IMG/VR virus record: IMGVR_UViG_3300033146_003955
Coordinates: 62,001-126,000 of that record
DNA from: a virus
Reading direction: 5' to 3' (one strand)
DNA length: 64,000 nt
The translations under genes and the position numbers were made by a program. Each line of letters opens with the position of its first letter. Positions within the stretch are counted from its first letter, which is position 1. Shown one piece after another: positions 1-8,227 of the stretch. Below the pieces are notes generated by a model that was given only the letters and a program-made list of their open reading frames with translations, ran no database searches and was not told where the DNA came from.

Positions 1-135
1 GATCTTTTATTAGTACAAACTGAATATGATAATAAATATTACATTTATAAAAATAGATATGGAGATAAGGGTTGGAAAACGACTCTTACTGAAGAACAAG
101 CTGCAAAAATATTTCTTACTACAAAACTTATTTAA
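1..135 (+). CDS. Unknown protein, C-terminal part (truncated by window edge)
   Basis: The frame is open from the first base and ends at TAA 133-135, giving the last 44 residues of a protein rich in Tyr, Lys and Thr. No motif was recognised. It is probably real because the frame has no internal stop and is followed by an AT-rich gap carrying a class B box and then a strong ribosome binding site. The start lies outside the window. Confidence 0.6.
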   Translation, partial: DLLLVQTEYDNKYYIYKNRYGDKGWKTTLTEEQAAKIFLTTKLI

Positions 136-170
136 TTTTTATTAAAAATACTAATTTTATTAAAAATATA

Positions 171-177
171 TAAGATA
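171..177 (+). promoter_or_regulatory. Class B box TAAGATA upstream of the gene at 203
   Basis: TAAGATA begins 32 nt before the ATG at 203 in a very AT-rich 67-nt gap. It belongs to the recurring TAAGATAA/TAAAGATAAT family found at similar distances before many genes here. A promoter -10-like role is inferred, not shown. Confidence 0.45.
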
Positions 178-202
178 CTCTTAAGAAAACCGGGAGGGTT
201 AT

Positions 203-367
203 ATGTCTGAAAATCTTGAAAGATATGTCTTCATGTTTAAAGAATTACAACAACATGATTTAGAAGACCGACTTAGAAATAATTATGAAGATGAAATAAA
301 TGAGTTGTATTATAATTTAAATGATGATGAATTAGAATATATAGCATATCATGAATTAGAAGTGTAA
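203..367 (+). CDS. Small acidic protein of unknown function (54 aa)
   Basis: ATG at 203 follows a very good ribosome binding site (GGGAGG at 193-198) and the frame runs to TAA at 365-367. The 54-residue product is acidic, Glu/Asp/Asn/Leu-rich and probably helical. Its stop directly abuts the ATG of the endonuclease gene at 368, so the two are likely co-transcribed, with the endonuclease translated by coupling because it has no ribosome binding site of its own. No family was recognised. Confidence 0.65.
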   Translation: MSENLERYVFMFKELQQHDLEDRLRNNYEDEINELYYNLNDDELEYIAYHELEV

Positions 368-1438
368 ATGAGAAAATTAACAACTAAAGAATTTATACAA
401 AAAGCTAAATTAAAACATGGTAATAAATATGATTATTCTTTAGTTGATTACATAAATAATAAAATTAAAATAAAAATAATATGCCCTAAACATGGTATAT
501 TTGAACAAACACCGAACAATCATTTAAATGGTACATTATGTTACAAATGTGTAAATATAGTAAAAACAACTAAAGAATTTATACAAAAAGCTAAGTTGAA
601 ACATGATAATAAGTATGATTATTCTTTAGTAAAATATAAAGATTCAAAAACCAAAGTTAAAATAATATGTCTAGAACATGGTACATTTGAACAAACACCA
701 AACAATCATTTAAATGGTAAAAATTGTTTAATTTGTGCTGGCCATGAAAAATTAACAACTAAAGAATTTATACAAAAAGCTAAGTTGAAACATGGTAATA
801 AATATGATTATTCTTTAGTTGATTATATCAATAGTCAAACTAAAGTTGAAATAATATGTTTAGAACATGGTATATTTAAACAATTGCCTAATAGCCATTT
901 AAATGGCATAGGATGTCCTACCTGCGGTGGTACTAAAAAATTAACAACTAAAGAATTTATACAAAAAGCTAAATTAAAACATGATAATAAGTATGATTAT
1001 TCTTTAGTTGATTATATCAATAGTCAAACCAAAGTTAAAATAATATGTTTAGAGCATGGTATATTTGAACAAACACCAAATAGCCATTTAAATGGCGTAG
1101 GTTGTCCTATCTGTAAATCATCCAAAGGTGAGCAACAAATAATAAATTATCTAAAAAGAAATAATATAAAATATATAAAAGAATATAAATTTAATAATTG
1201 TAAAAACATGAGACCATTACCATTTGATTTTTATCTCCCTGATAAAAATATATTAATAGAATATGATGGAATACAACATTTTAAACCTTTTACTTTTTTT
1301 GGAGGTGTTAATGGTTTAAATTATAGAATACGTAATGATAATATAAAGACTGAATATTGTAAAAATTATAATATAAAATTAATAAGAATAAAATATAACG
1401 ATGTTGTGAATAAAAAATTAAAAATTGATATTTTTTAG
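368..1438 (+). CDS. Repeat-module (DUF723-like) putative homing endonuclease with VSR-like nuclease domain
   Basis: The 356-aa product has four tandem modules of about 62 residues (roughly 4-64, 66-124, 127-188, 190-250). Each starts TTKEFIQKAKLKH, continues with KYDYSLV and ends in a probable zinc site: CxxH, then a His, then CxxC. From about residue 255 comes a PD-(D/E)XK/VSR-like nuclease domain with a Glu helix, LPFDFYLP, LIEYDGIQHF and a final LIRIKY strand. Proteins of this build are common in large phage genomes as presumed homing endonucleases whose modules bind DNA. Relatives lie at 19836 and 31180. There is no ribosome binding site; the ATG abuts the preceding stop, as expected for a mobile gene using upstream translation. 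The gene looks intact. Nuclease activity is inferred from motifs. Confidence 0.7.
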   Translation: MRKLTTKEFIQKAKLKHGNKYDYSLVDYINNKIKIKIICPKHGIFEQTPNNHLNGTLCYKCVNIVKTTKEFIQKAKLKHDNKYDYSLVKYKDSKTKVKIICLEHGTFEQTPNNHLNGKNCLICAGHEKLTTKEFIQKAKLKHGNKYDYSLVDYINSQTKVEIICLEHGIFKQLPNSHLNGIGCPTCGGTKKLTTKEFIQKAKLKHDNKYDYSLVDYINSQTKVKIICLEHGIFEQTPNSHLNGVGCPICKSSKGEQQIINYLKRNNIKYIKEYKFNNCKNMRPLPFDFYLPDKNILIEYDGIQHFKPFTFFGGVNGLNYRIRNDNIKTEYCKNYNIKLIRIKYNDVVNKKLKIDIF

Positions 1439-1445
1439 CAAAAGT

Positions 1446-1485
1446 GTAAAGATATAATAAGTAAATAAACTATATCTTACGGAGG
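1446..1485 (+). promoter_or_regulatory. Leader of gene 1492: class B box plus inverted repeat next to the ribosome binding site
   Basis: TAAAGATATAAT (1447-1458) starts 45 nt before the ATG at 1492. GTAA(A)GATATA at 1446-1456 pairs with TATATCTTAC at 1471-1480, with one bulged A, and the right arm touches GGAGG (1481-1485). It may be a promoter, an RNA hairpin controlling access to the ribosome binding site, or both. The same arrangement recurs at 15225, 28400, 33956 and 44387. Confidence 0.45.
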
Positions 1486-1491
1486 ATTATT

Positions 1492-1932
1492 ATGGATTTT
1501 GGAAATTTCCTAAACGAATTGAATGAAGACAATAAACTTGTACGAAGAGTATCAAGTAAACAACTTAGAGAAGCAAACGGTGAATCTGCTTCAGCACTCA
1601 AAGAAGATGCTAAATGGTATTATGTACCTACAAAAGAATACGGTGGATTTCGACATATTGTTGTTGAGCATGGAAATGGATGGGGCGTATATTATTTAGA
1701 TCAAATTGCTGGTGCTGGTCAAGATGCTGCTGATGTATCTGGTTGGGGAGATGAATACGAAATGAGCAGAAACGAAGAAAAAGATTTAAACAATCTTAGA
1801 AACTTCCTTCTTAATGAAGCACAAGGTGAAGATAACGGAGTTGACCTTACTGGTTTCATCGTAAGAAGAAAAGTTGAAGGTGACTTTGCAACAGTTCTTA
1901 AAGAATGTGTAGAAATCGTTAAAAAAGGTTAA
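1492..1932 (+). CDS. Unknown protein with FLNELNE N-terminal motif (146 aa)
   Basis: It starts at an ATG seven nucleotides after GGAGG. The N-terminus MDFGNFLNELNED resembles that of several unrelated proteins in this window (34482, 24857, 22117). The middle is rich in Trp, Gly and Tyr (GFRHIVVEHGNGWGVYY), suggesting a small beta domain; the C-terminus is probably helical. It is the first gene of the AAA+/metallopeptidase/VWA cluster, 22 nt before the ATPase gene. No known family was recognised. The LxE-containing leader recalls T4 capsid-targeting sequences, which is only a hypothesis. Confidence 0.7.
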   Translation: MDFGNFLNELNEDNKLVRRVSSKQLREANGESASALKEDAKWYYVPTKEYGGFRHIVVEHGNGWGVYYLDQIAGAGQDAADVSGWGDEYEMSRNEEKDLNNLRNFLLNEAQGEDNGVDLTGFIVRRKVEGDFATVLKECVEIVKKG

Positions 1933-1954
1933 TTCAAGAAAGGAGTATTTTATT

Positions 1955-4567
1955 ATGGATCTTAATGAAGAATTGAGAAGAAATCATAAAAAAATGCACT
2001 TAACTGAACAACAATTAGACGAACGAATTATTAAAGATTTTTTTAGAGGAGCTACTGCGAAATTCACAGGGCTCCTTAAATCTATATCGGGTGTTTTGAC
2101 AAAAAGCATTGCTTCTATAGTTGGTCCAGTAAAACGCATTTTTACAAAAAGAATAGGAAAAACAGAATATTTTGTTTATGAACAAAAAGGACCTAAAGGT
2201 CGTATGTATGGTTTCCTATATCCTGATGCTGTTAAAAAAGCAGTAACTGGTACTAAAGGTGGAGCTAATCAAACTACATTAGCAAAAGCTTATTTTAAAG
2301 GTCAAAACCCAAGAAAACCAGAACAAATAGTTGTAGCTTTCGATAAAAGATTTAAAGGTAATGTAACCAAATCAAATACAAATGTTAAAGCTGCTCCTGT
2401 GAAACAAGATTTTGCAGATATACCTGAAAGTTTCTTAGGCAAAATGTCTGGTGAAATATTAAATGAGGCACCTTTATCAAAAAGTTTCCTGCATAGACAA
2501 AGTTCTGAGTATGATAGAGATCGTGCTGAAACAATGGCTATGAAAGGGACTTTCCAATCTGTTGATGTACCTGTGCCTAATGACATAGATATGGCAGATA
2601 ATGTTGAATTGCAAGAGTATTTGAATACTGCAAAAGTTGGACCGGAAGCCGTCGGGGATATTTTAAGTGAATTCCTCACTGCTCTCGCCTTCCGTGCTGA
2701 TAAGGATTCAGATGCCATCCCTTCTCTTCTTATTATGGGTTTCCCTGGTGGTGGTAAAACTGCTATCATTAAAGCCTTTGCTAAGAAGAGATTTAAAATT
2801 CATATCCTTGAAATTGCATCAATCTACAAAGAAATTCTAGGTGGTTTCCCAACTATCGAAGATGGTGGTGGTGCTCAAGCTCTTGAGGATAGAATAAAGA
2901 AATTAAAAGCAGATCCTGATAGAACAATTGCGTCTTGGGACATTGACGGTGATGATTCAGGTTCTAAAGTAAGAATGAAAGCTGCTGATATATTCCCTGA
3001 AGAAGACGGTCAAATACATGTATTCTTTTTAGATGAATATAATAGAGATGCAGAAAAAATGGCTGCATCAATGAACCTTATGTTATCTGGTTCTATTGGT
3101 AATCAATACCAACTTCCTCTTAAAACTATTGTAGTTGCAGCAGGTAATTTAGGTATAGATATTGATAAAGTAGACGTTCAAAGATTGGATAACGCTACTT
3201 TCGACAGGTTCAATGCGTCGATCATGTTAAAGAAAGATATGATTGCTGGTGCTGAATATGCTGGTGCTCAAACTGATTATAGTAGTAAAGGTATATCAAG
3301 AAGTATTGAGAAGAATATTGAAGATACGGCTTTCGTCCCTATTGAAAAACAAGCTGAGTATAATATAAAGATGGGTGGTGCTATATCGTCTATGGATATA
3401 TTTATTGGTCAAATGACACAAAAATATGGTGCTGAGTTAAACGGTGCTGGTTGGCAAGACGAATTAGGTCTTAATCCACTTGAATCAGAGTATGTAGGTG
3501 ATGAAGATGAACGTGATCCTGATGATCAATATCTTCTTACTGGACGTAAATTAGAAACTATAAATAGACGTGTTAAAAATAGAGTTGTAAGAGATTGGAT
3601 TGAAGCTAAAGAAGGAATGTCTGAACTAGCAGATCCAAAAGAAATAACTGGTGCATGGAATAAGGGTAGTGAAAAATATAAAAATTTTACTAAGCCTGAA
3701 GACTGGGAGAAAGCTTGGAAAGATAAAAAACAAACTTATATTTCTCGTGGCATTCCGTCTCCAGCAGCATTATATATGCATATTATGCAATGGCATTTTA
3801 CGTACCTTCCAACTGTACTTAAACAAACATTAGGTGGTAATCCTGGTGAATTGATTTCAAAAATTAGATCTGCTGCTGAAGTGGCGATTCAAGAAGCAAA
3901 CCAAGTTACACCTTATGATATTATATTTGGTTATGCTGCTAAACGTATTTTATACGGACATACTATGAAGATCGGTAAAAAACAGCAACAGATTGAAGCT
4001 GAAGAATTTATGTCTCGAGTCAAAATGATGCCAACTCTTGGTGATACTGTTATGCGTTCTCTAGCTGATGCTATCAACGAAAATAGCACAGAGGCTAAAA
4101 TTTCTAAAATGATTAAAAAAGTAACTGGTCACACATGGGCTGAGGTTAAGGCTGATTTAGCTGATAGTTCTAAACATGCAAAAGCTGGTGGTAAACCGAT
4201 AACAATTCCAGATGCTAAAAATTTTGTTGCATATAATTTGCATCTCTTTATTTCAAATATAGATTTAAGTTTAGACAGAATTGCTATTCTTGTTACAAGA
4301 ATGAGAGACTTCGGTTTCACTATTGAAGAAAATGGCGGAAAGAATAAGGTTGTTTCTGGCAAGAGTGATGAAAAAATAAATAAAGAAGCAAAAAATACAA
4401 TTGGTTATATATACGGTGCTCTTGTACAGAAAAATAAAAACTTTCAAGAATCTCGTATTATTTCAGCTAATGCCAATTTTGATGAATTGGATAAACTTGA
4501 TAATGAGAAGAATGAAAATATAATTGATGATGGAATGAACGCGCTATTCGAAAAATTAAAGGGATAA
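1955..4567 (+). CDS. Large AAA+ ATPase (MoxR-like), module 1
   Basis: The 870-aa product has a P-loop GFPGGGKT (262-269), a Walker B strand ending FFLDE (D360, E361) and a sensor-1-like VVAAGNLG near 392-399. This order fits MoxR-type AAA+ ATPases, which usually act with VWA-domain partners to remodel or mature protein complexes. An unfamiliar N-terminal extension of about 250 residues and a long helical C-terminal region make it far larger than a typical MoxR protein of about 330 aa. The ribosome binding site is AAAGGAG. Four nucleotides separate it from the metallopeptidase-like gene, and the VWA gene lies two genes on, so a complex of these products is likely. A smaller paralogue is at 12451. 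Its substrate is unknown. Confidence 0.85.
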   Translation: MDLNEELRRNHKKMHLTEQQLDERIIKDFFRGATAKFTGLLKSISGVLTKSIASIVGPVKRIFTKRIGKTEYFVYEQKGPKGRMYGFLYPDAVKKAVTGTKGGANQTTLAKAYFKGQNPRKPEQIVVAFDKRFKGNVTKSNTNVKAAPVKQDFADIPESFLGKMSGEILNEAPLSKSFLHRQSSEYDRDRAETMAMKGTFQSVDVPVPNDIDMADNVELQEYLNTAKVGPEAVGDILSEFLTALAFRADKDSDAIPSLLIMGFPGGGKTAIIKAFAKKRFKIHILEIASIYKEILGGFPTIEDGGGAQALEDRIKKLKADPDRTIASWDIDGDDSGSKVRMKAADIFPEEDGQIHVFFLDEYNRDAEKMAASMNLMLSGSIGNQYQLPLKTIVVAAGNLGIDIDKVDVQRLDNATFDRFNASIMLKKDMIAGAEYAGAQTDYSSKGISRSIEKNIEDTAFVPIEKQAEYNIKMGGAISSMDIFIGQMTQKYGAELNGAGWQDELGLNPLESEYVGDEDERDPDDQYLLTGRKLETINRRVKNRVVRDWIEAKEGMSELADPKEITGAWNKGSEKYKNFTKPEDWEKAWKDKKQTYISRGIPSPAALYMHIMQWHFTYLPTVLKQTLGGNPGELISKIRSAAEVAIQEANQVTPYDIIFGYAAKRILYGHTMKIGKKQQQIEAEEFMSRVKMMPTLGDTVMRSLADAINENSTEAKISKMIKKVTGHTWAEVKADLADSSKHAKAGGKPITIPDAKNFVAYNLHLFISNIDLSLDRIAILVTRMRDFGFTIEENGGKNKVVSGKSDEKINKEAKNTIGYIYGALVQKNKNFQESRIISANANFDELDKLDNEKNENIIDDGMNALFEKLKG

Positions 4568-4571
4568 ATAA

Positions 4572-5396
4572 ATGAATATATTGAATGAAATGCAAATTGA
4601 GTTTAATGATATTCAAGAAAATATTCTAAATGAAAGTTATTCTAGATATCCTCCTAAAAAGGTATCTAGAATTCTTTCAGCTATATTAAAAGTGGATGCT
4701 TTCTTATATTCTTTATACTCTCAACATACATTCTGGGATGATTCCCTACAAAAACCTACAGCTGGTGTAGCTCCACACCCAAATAATACTCATATAGTAT
4801 TTCACTATAATGCAGCTTGGTTTAATTCTTTAACTTCAGCCCAATTAATGTTTCTTCTTCTTCATGAGATTGGACATATTTTGAGAGAACATCATGCTCG
4901 TTCTAAATATCAAGGCGAAACAAACGGTAAAATGTATCATAAGATTGCAAACATTGCAATGGATACTTGGATTAATCAAGATATTCTTGATGGTAAAATG
5001 GGTCAATTTACTGTAAAAGCCCCTATGACAGGATTTTCTTTTAAAGATTATGGCGAAGAATGTTCCTCCGTAGAGGAATGGGTTAATGAATCTGTAGAAA
5101 AAGCAACAGGTACTAATCACAATTATAAATATGATGGGCCTCATTCTACAGAACCTTTATACGATTGGATCGTTAAGATATTTGACAAACATGGTTTGTT
5201 AACACCTCCACCTCCTCCAGAAGGTGCACCACCTAAAATTGGCGATATTGTTAGAGGACCTGGGAAGGTATTTGGTAAAATCGTAGCTATAGATGAGAAG
5301 ACTAAGAAGGTCACGAAAATTACACCAATGACTAAAGCAGAAGCATATCAAGAAGTAAGAATACGAGATGGTGTTATGAAACCTCCTAAAAAATAA
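4572..5396 (+). CDS. Metallopeptidase-like protein (DUF2201 N-terminal type), module 1
   Basis: The 274-aa product carries HEIGHILREHHAR at about 98-110, the HExxH-plus-third-His pattern of the putative metallopeptidase domain normally fused to a VWA domain in DUF2201 proteins. Here the VWA half is a separate gene at 5890. After a proline run (PPPPPEGAPP) comes a small beta-rich tail with IGDIVRGPGKVFGKIVAI, similar to the end of the next gene (IGKIVQDMKTGKYGRVTGI) and likely a KOW/SH3-like fold. It probably acts with the AAA+ ATPase just upstream. Whether it cleaves protein or only binds metal is unknown. The start is an ATG 4 nt after the ATPase stop. Confidence 0.75.
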   Translation: MNILNEMQIEFNDIQENILNESYSRYPPKKVSRILSAILKVDAFLYSLYSQHTFWDDSLQKPTAGVAPHPNNTHIVFHYNAAWFNSLTSAQLMFLLLHEIGHILREHHARSKYQGETNGKMYHKIANIAMDTWINQDILDGKMGQFTVKAPMTGFSFKDYGEECSSVEEWVNESVEKATGTNHNYKYDGPHSTEPLYDWIVKIFDKHGLLTPPPPPEGAPPKIGDIVRGPGKVFGKIVAIDEKTKKVTKITPMTKAEAYQEVRIRDGVMKPPKK

Positions 5397-5405
5397 GGAA
5401 TGATT

Positions 5406-5906
5406 ATGGATTTAAACAAATTTTGTGAAAATTTAATTGAAGAAAATGATAATATATTTGAAGAAATAAACGATGGAACTGTTGATTGGGATTTTGATGA
5501 TGTTACAATCCTTAAAAGTTCTGGCGGTAAAAAAGGCGATCCACCGCCTCCACCACCAGATGGTGAAGATCCACCTCCTCCTCCTCCACCTCCACCAGGT
5601 AACGAAGAGGATATAGATCCTCCAGATCCAGAAGATGGCGAAGATGGCGAAGATGGAGAACCTGGTGAAAGCAAAGAAACAGACACAGATGAAATTACTA
5701 TTGGCAAGATAGTTCAAGATATGAAGACTGGAAAATATGGTAGAGTTACTGGTATTTATGGTGATAAAGTAGAAATGGAACCAGTATCAGATGCTGATTT
5801 AAAAAGCGATGGATACAAAACATTCGTAAAACGTAATAGCATAATTAGTAATGACGATTTTAATGATGCAGTAAATTGGGGGCCAGGCAGTGAGCAGTAT
5901 ACTTAA
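5406..5906 (+). CDS. Proline-rich linker protein with KOW/SH3-like C-terminus
   Basis: The ATG at 5406 is preferred over the in-frame ATG at 5400 because AAGGA (5395-5399) is six nucleotides from the former and touches the latter. The product (166 aa) has an acidic N-terminus beginning MDLNKFCENLIEEN, long polyproline stretches around residues 50-75, an Asp/Glu/Gly-rich stretch and a C-terminal beta domain (GKIVQDMKTGKYGRVTGI) like that of the preceding gene. It may physically connect the metallopeptidase-like and VWA proteins that flank it, doing the job of the linker found in single-chain homologues. That role is inferred from position and composition only. Confidence 0.65.
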   Translation: MDLNKFCENLIEENDNIFEEINDGTVDWDFDDVTILKSSGGKKGDPPPPPPDGEDPPPPPPPPPGNEEDIDPPDPEDGEDGEDGEPGESKETDTDEITIGKIVQDMKTGKYGRVTGIYGDKVEMEPVSDADLKSDGYKTFVKRNSIISNDDFNDAVNWGPGSEQYT

Positions 5907-7491
5907 AAAATTATTTGAAGAAGTAGACGATATTCAACTTGTAACAGAGATGACTGCTAATATTGGTGATATTCGTACTGTTACTAAAATTAAGTCCAAT
6001 AAAGACAAAGACAAAGACAAAGACAAAGATGACGATAAAGGTGACAGCCAAAATGGTGATGGTCAACCTGGAGATGGTCAACCTGGTGATGGTCAACCTG
6101 GTGATGGTCAGCCTGGTGATGGTCAACCTGGAGATGGTCAACCTGGAGATGGTCAGCCTGGTGATGGTCAACCTGGAGATGGTCAGCCTGGTGATGGTCA
6201 ACCTGGTGATGGTCAGCCTGGTGATGGTCAACCTGGTGATGGTCAGCCTGGAGAAGGGCAACCTGGTGGCGGAAAAACAACGACTGATATAGGTGATGAT
6301 GATCCTAATGGCCCAAAAATAATGGATGACCACGAAGGTATGGATAAAGGTAAAGGCGTTGGTTCATTCAAAAAGATATTTGATAAAGTATATAAAACAG
6401 CAAAAGAAGTCGAAAAGCAAGCTGGTAAATCAGGCGGATATGGAGATAATTCAGGTAGTTTAATGCGTCAAGTTGAAGGTTTCCTTGAACCACATTTTGA
6501 TGTTGATGGCATAATGAAGAAATTGAATAAATTTAAGCGTCTCTCTGCTGAAGAATATTCAACAGTAAGAGCTGAAACTTTCCAAGCTTCAGCGTTCAAC
6601 CCAGTAAATCAACACTCCCCTGGTTCTAAGTCAAGAATGAATCAGCCTGGTATGGCTAAAATCGGTAAAGATGTAAAACCCTTTAAAAGGTCTGCAATTC
6701 TCTTTTTCTCTATAGATACTTCTGGTTCTATTGGACCACAAGATTTTGCAGTTATTAAGGGTTATTTAAGAGAGATTGTAAATAGATTTGCTAAAACAAT
6801 CCCTGTTAAAAATAATAAAGGTAGAGTTGTTGGTCATATGGGTGGAGAAGTTTATCTCTTAGAGTGGGATACTGAACTTAAAACTCCTATAAGAAAATGG
6901 ACTAAGGTTGGTAAAAATGGAACTGTTGCCGCTATCACTAATCCAAATTTAAAGAAGGGTAAGTATGACGCTGCTGGTGGAAGAGACGCATATAAAGAAG
7001 AATTCAAAGTAAGAGGTGGCGGTGGTACTAATATTAATAGATTTTTTAGTGATATTGACGTTGCTTTCCATAGAGTTGAAAACGGGAAAGAATATTTTGA
7101 CTTAGATGATTCTGCTGATTACATTGCAACTGATGCAGATAAATTTGAATCTCAAGAGGATTTAAAAACAGAATTTAAAAAAGACCATCTTAAGGCTGAA
7201 TTGAAGAATAATAATAAGAAATGGAAAAATCCTAAAAAACAAAAAGAATTAGATTTAAACGATGGTATATTAAATTTTACCGAGAATCATGTTTCTGGTG
7301 ATCCAACTCCATTTTTAATAGTTTATACTGATGGTTGTTTTAGTCCAGCTAAATATCAAAATTCTGAACTTTTTAAGAATAATCCTGGTAATATATTATA
7401 CATTCTTACGATGCCTGATATGGTGGATAATATATCGCCCAAAAATGTTGTTTTTCATGACTTACAAAAAGAACACGCAAGACCGAGATAA
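5890..7491 (+). CDS. VWA-domain protein with GDGQP repeats, module 1
   Basis: It starts at GTG 5890, overlapping the previous gene by 17 nt. The first 55 residues are followed by fourteen 5-residue repeats (13 GDGQP, one GEGQP) and a flexible linker. A VWA domain begins near 270 with the MIDAS motif DTSGS (276-280) and a later T480-D481 (YTDG), so metal binding looks intact. A charged insertion lies before the last strand. The context (AAA+ ATPase and metallopeptidase-like gene upstream) matches MoxR/VWA partnerships. The fused counterpart is at 13631. A rho-independent terminator follows at once, marking the operon end. Confidence 0.8.
   Translation: MSSILKKLFEEVDDIQLVTEMTANIGDIRTVTKIKSNKDKDKDKDKDDDKGDSQNGDGQPGDGQPGDGQPGDGQPGDGQPGDGQPGDGQPGDGQPGDGQPGDGQPGDGQPGDGQPGDGQPGEGQPGGGKTTTDIGDDDPNGPKIMDDHEGMDKGKGVGSFKKIFDKVYKTAKEVEKQAGKSGGYGDNSGSLMRQVEGFLEPHFDVDGIMKKLNKFKRLSAEEYSTVRAETFQASAFNPVNQHSPGSKSRMNQPGMAKIGKDVKPFKRSAILFFSIDTSGSIGPQDFAVIKGYLREIVNRFAKTIPVKNNKGRVVGHMGGEVYLLEWDTELKTPIRKWTKVGKNGTVAAITNPNLKKGKYDAAGGRDAYKEEFKVRGGGGTNINRFFSDIDVAFHRVENGKEYFDLDDSADYIATDADKFESQEDLKTEFKKDHLKAELKNNNKKWKNPKKQKELDLNDGILNFTENHVSGDPTPFLIVYTDGCFSPAKYQNSELFKNNPGNILYILTMPDMVDNISPKNVVFHDLQKEHARPR
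6055..6264 (+). repeat. 15-bp tandem repeat, 14 units, encoding GDGQP
   Basis: Fourteen in-frame 15-bp units (ggtgatggtcaacct type) run without a break. Units differ only at third positions (caa/cag, ggt/gga), plus one GAA for GAT in the last unit. A 6-bp gacaaa repeat (about 6003-6028) encoding KD pairs precedes it. Repeat number is likely to vary between isolates without breaking the frame. Confidence 0.95.
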
Positions 7492-7493
7492 TA

Positions 7494-7522
7494 AAAAAAG
7501 AGGTTGAAAAACCTCTTTTTTT
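7494..7522 (+). terminator. Rho-independent terminator
   Basis: GAGGTT-gaaa-AACCTC, with an A tract before and seven T after, lies 3-31 nt beyond the VWA stop. It ends the module 1 operon. The class A element of the next gene starts three bases later. Confidence 0.9.
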
Positions 7523-7524
7523 AT

Positions 7525-7541
7525 GCATATTTTATTATATG
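7525..7541 (+). promoter_or_regulatory. Class A start element GCATATTTTATTATATG
   Basis: The 17-nt block ends with the ATG of the gene at 7539. It lies between the terminator and the start codon, so transcription of the next gene must begin here or read through. No SD is present, which fits a leaderless transcript. Confidence 0.6.
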
Positions 7542-7856
7542 AATATTATAGATAAAAACACATTATGGACTAAATATTTCCTAACTGAAGACAGGCATAA
7601 CTTAACAAGTCTTAGACAATTTGTAATACATGAAGTTGATGTTATGGACCTCACAAAAAAAGTATCAGTAGATAAAAAAAAGAAGTTTCTACGCTATATG
7701 TTGAAATCACTTTCAAAACGTGATATAGTTAAAACATATACAGAGGATGTAATATTATCCCCTTTTAGAAAAACATTTTTACAATATTCAAAACATGATA
7801 TAATAGATAAAATTATAAAATCAACAACAATATGGGATGAAAAATGGCATATATAA
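7539..7856 (+). CDS. Unknown basic helical protein (105 aa)
   Basis: It begins at the ATG inside a class A element directly after a terminator, with no ribosome binding site. The product is Lys-rich and predicted mostly helical. The next gene (receiver-like, 7844) overlaps its end by 13 nt, so it heads an operon. No recognised family. Confidence 0.65.
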   Translation: MNIIDKNTLWTKYFLTEDRHNLTSLRQFVIHEVDVMDLTKKVSVDKKKKFLRYMLKSLSKRDIVKTYTEDVILSPFRKTFLQYSKHDIIDKIIKSTTIWDEKWHI

Positions 7857-8227
7857 AAAAAGCTGATCAACTTAAAATACTCGTTGTTGAAGATATGTCT
7901 TCAAGAATTCAATTTTTTAGAAATAGGTTTAAAGGGCATGATCTCTATTTCTTTGATAACGCTACTGATTCCATTGATGCTCTTAAGCTTATGACTGATA
8001 AACCTTGGGATATTGTCTTCCTAGATCATGATTTGGGTGGAAAAGTATTTGTTCCCTCATCAGATCCAAATACAGGTTATGTTGTGGCTGAATATATTAG
8101 GGATAATAATATTAAAATTAATCAAATATTTATACATTCTATGAATCCTGCTGGAAGTCAGAATATTAAATCTGTTCTCCCTCAAGCTAAAATTATACCA
8201 TTTACTCTTTTAAAAACAAGTATATGA
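7844..8227 (+). CDS. Receiver-like protein resembling cyclic-phosphate-processing receiver (cREC) domains
   Basis: The 127-aa product has a CheY-like pattern: ILVVEDMSSR at the first strand, then IVFLDHDLGG with D61-H62-D63, then a downstream TGYVVAEYI helix. The conserved Arg after the acidic strand and the LDHDL motif are typical of the cREC variant of receiver domains, proposed to process cyclic phosphates rather than to accept phosphoryl groups. There is no output domain. It overlaps the upstream gene by 13 nt and the next by 4 nt (ATGA). The biochemical role in a phage is unknown; nucleotide-signal or RNA-end processing is one option. Confidence 0.55.
   Translation: MAYIKKADQLKILVVEDMSSRIQFFRNRFKGHDLYFFDNATDSIDALKLMTDKPWDIVFLDHDLGGKVFVPSSDPNTGYVVAEYIRDNNIKINQIFIHSMNPAGSQNIKSVLPQAKIIPFTLLKTSI

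Noticed and set aside
2302-2769. Long minus-strand open frame opposite the AAA+ ATPase
   Set aside because: It is the mirror of a conserved coding region, with biased Ser/Pro/Leu composition and no ribosome binding site. The same applies to the many other frames opposite or inside the tape measure, giant baseplate and fibre genes.
5839-5853. GCATAATTAGTAATG inside the proline-rich protein gene
   Set aside because: It is 15 nt, not 17, lies mid-gene and its ATG opens no useful frame. Chance in AT-rich DNA.
6055-6264. Regular repeat array resembling CRISPR
   Set aside because: Units are contiguous 15-mers in frame inside a gene, with no unique spacers. The other tandem arrays (19418, 26029, 45401, 59420) are also coding repeats.
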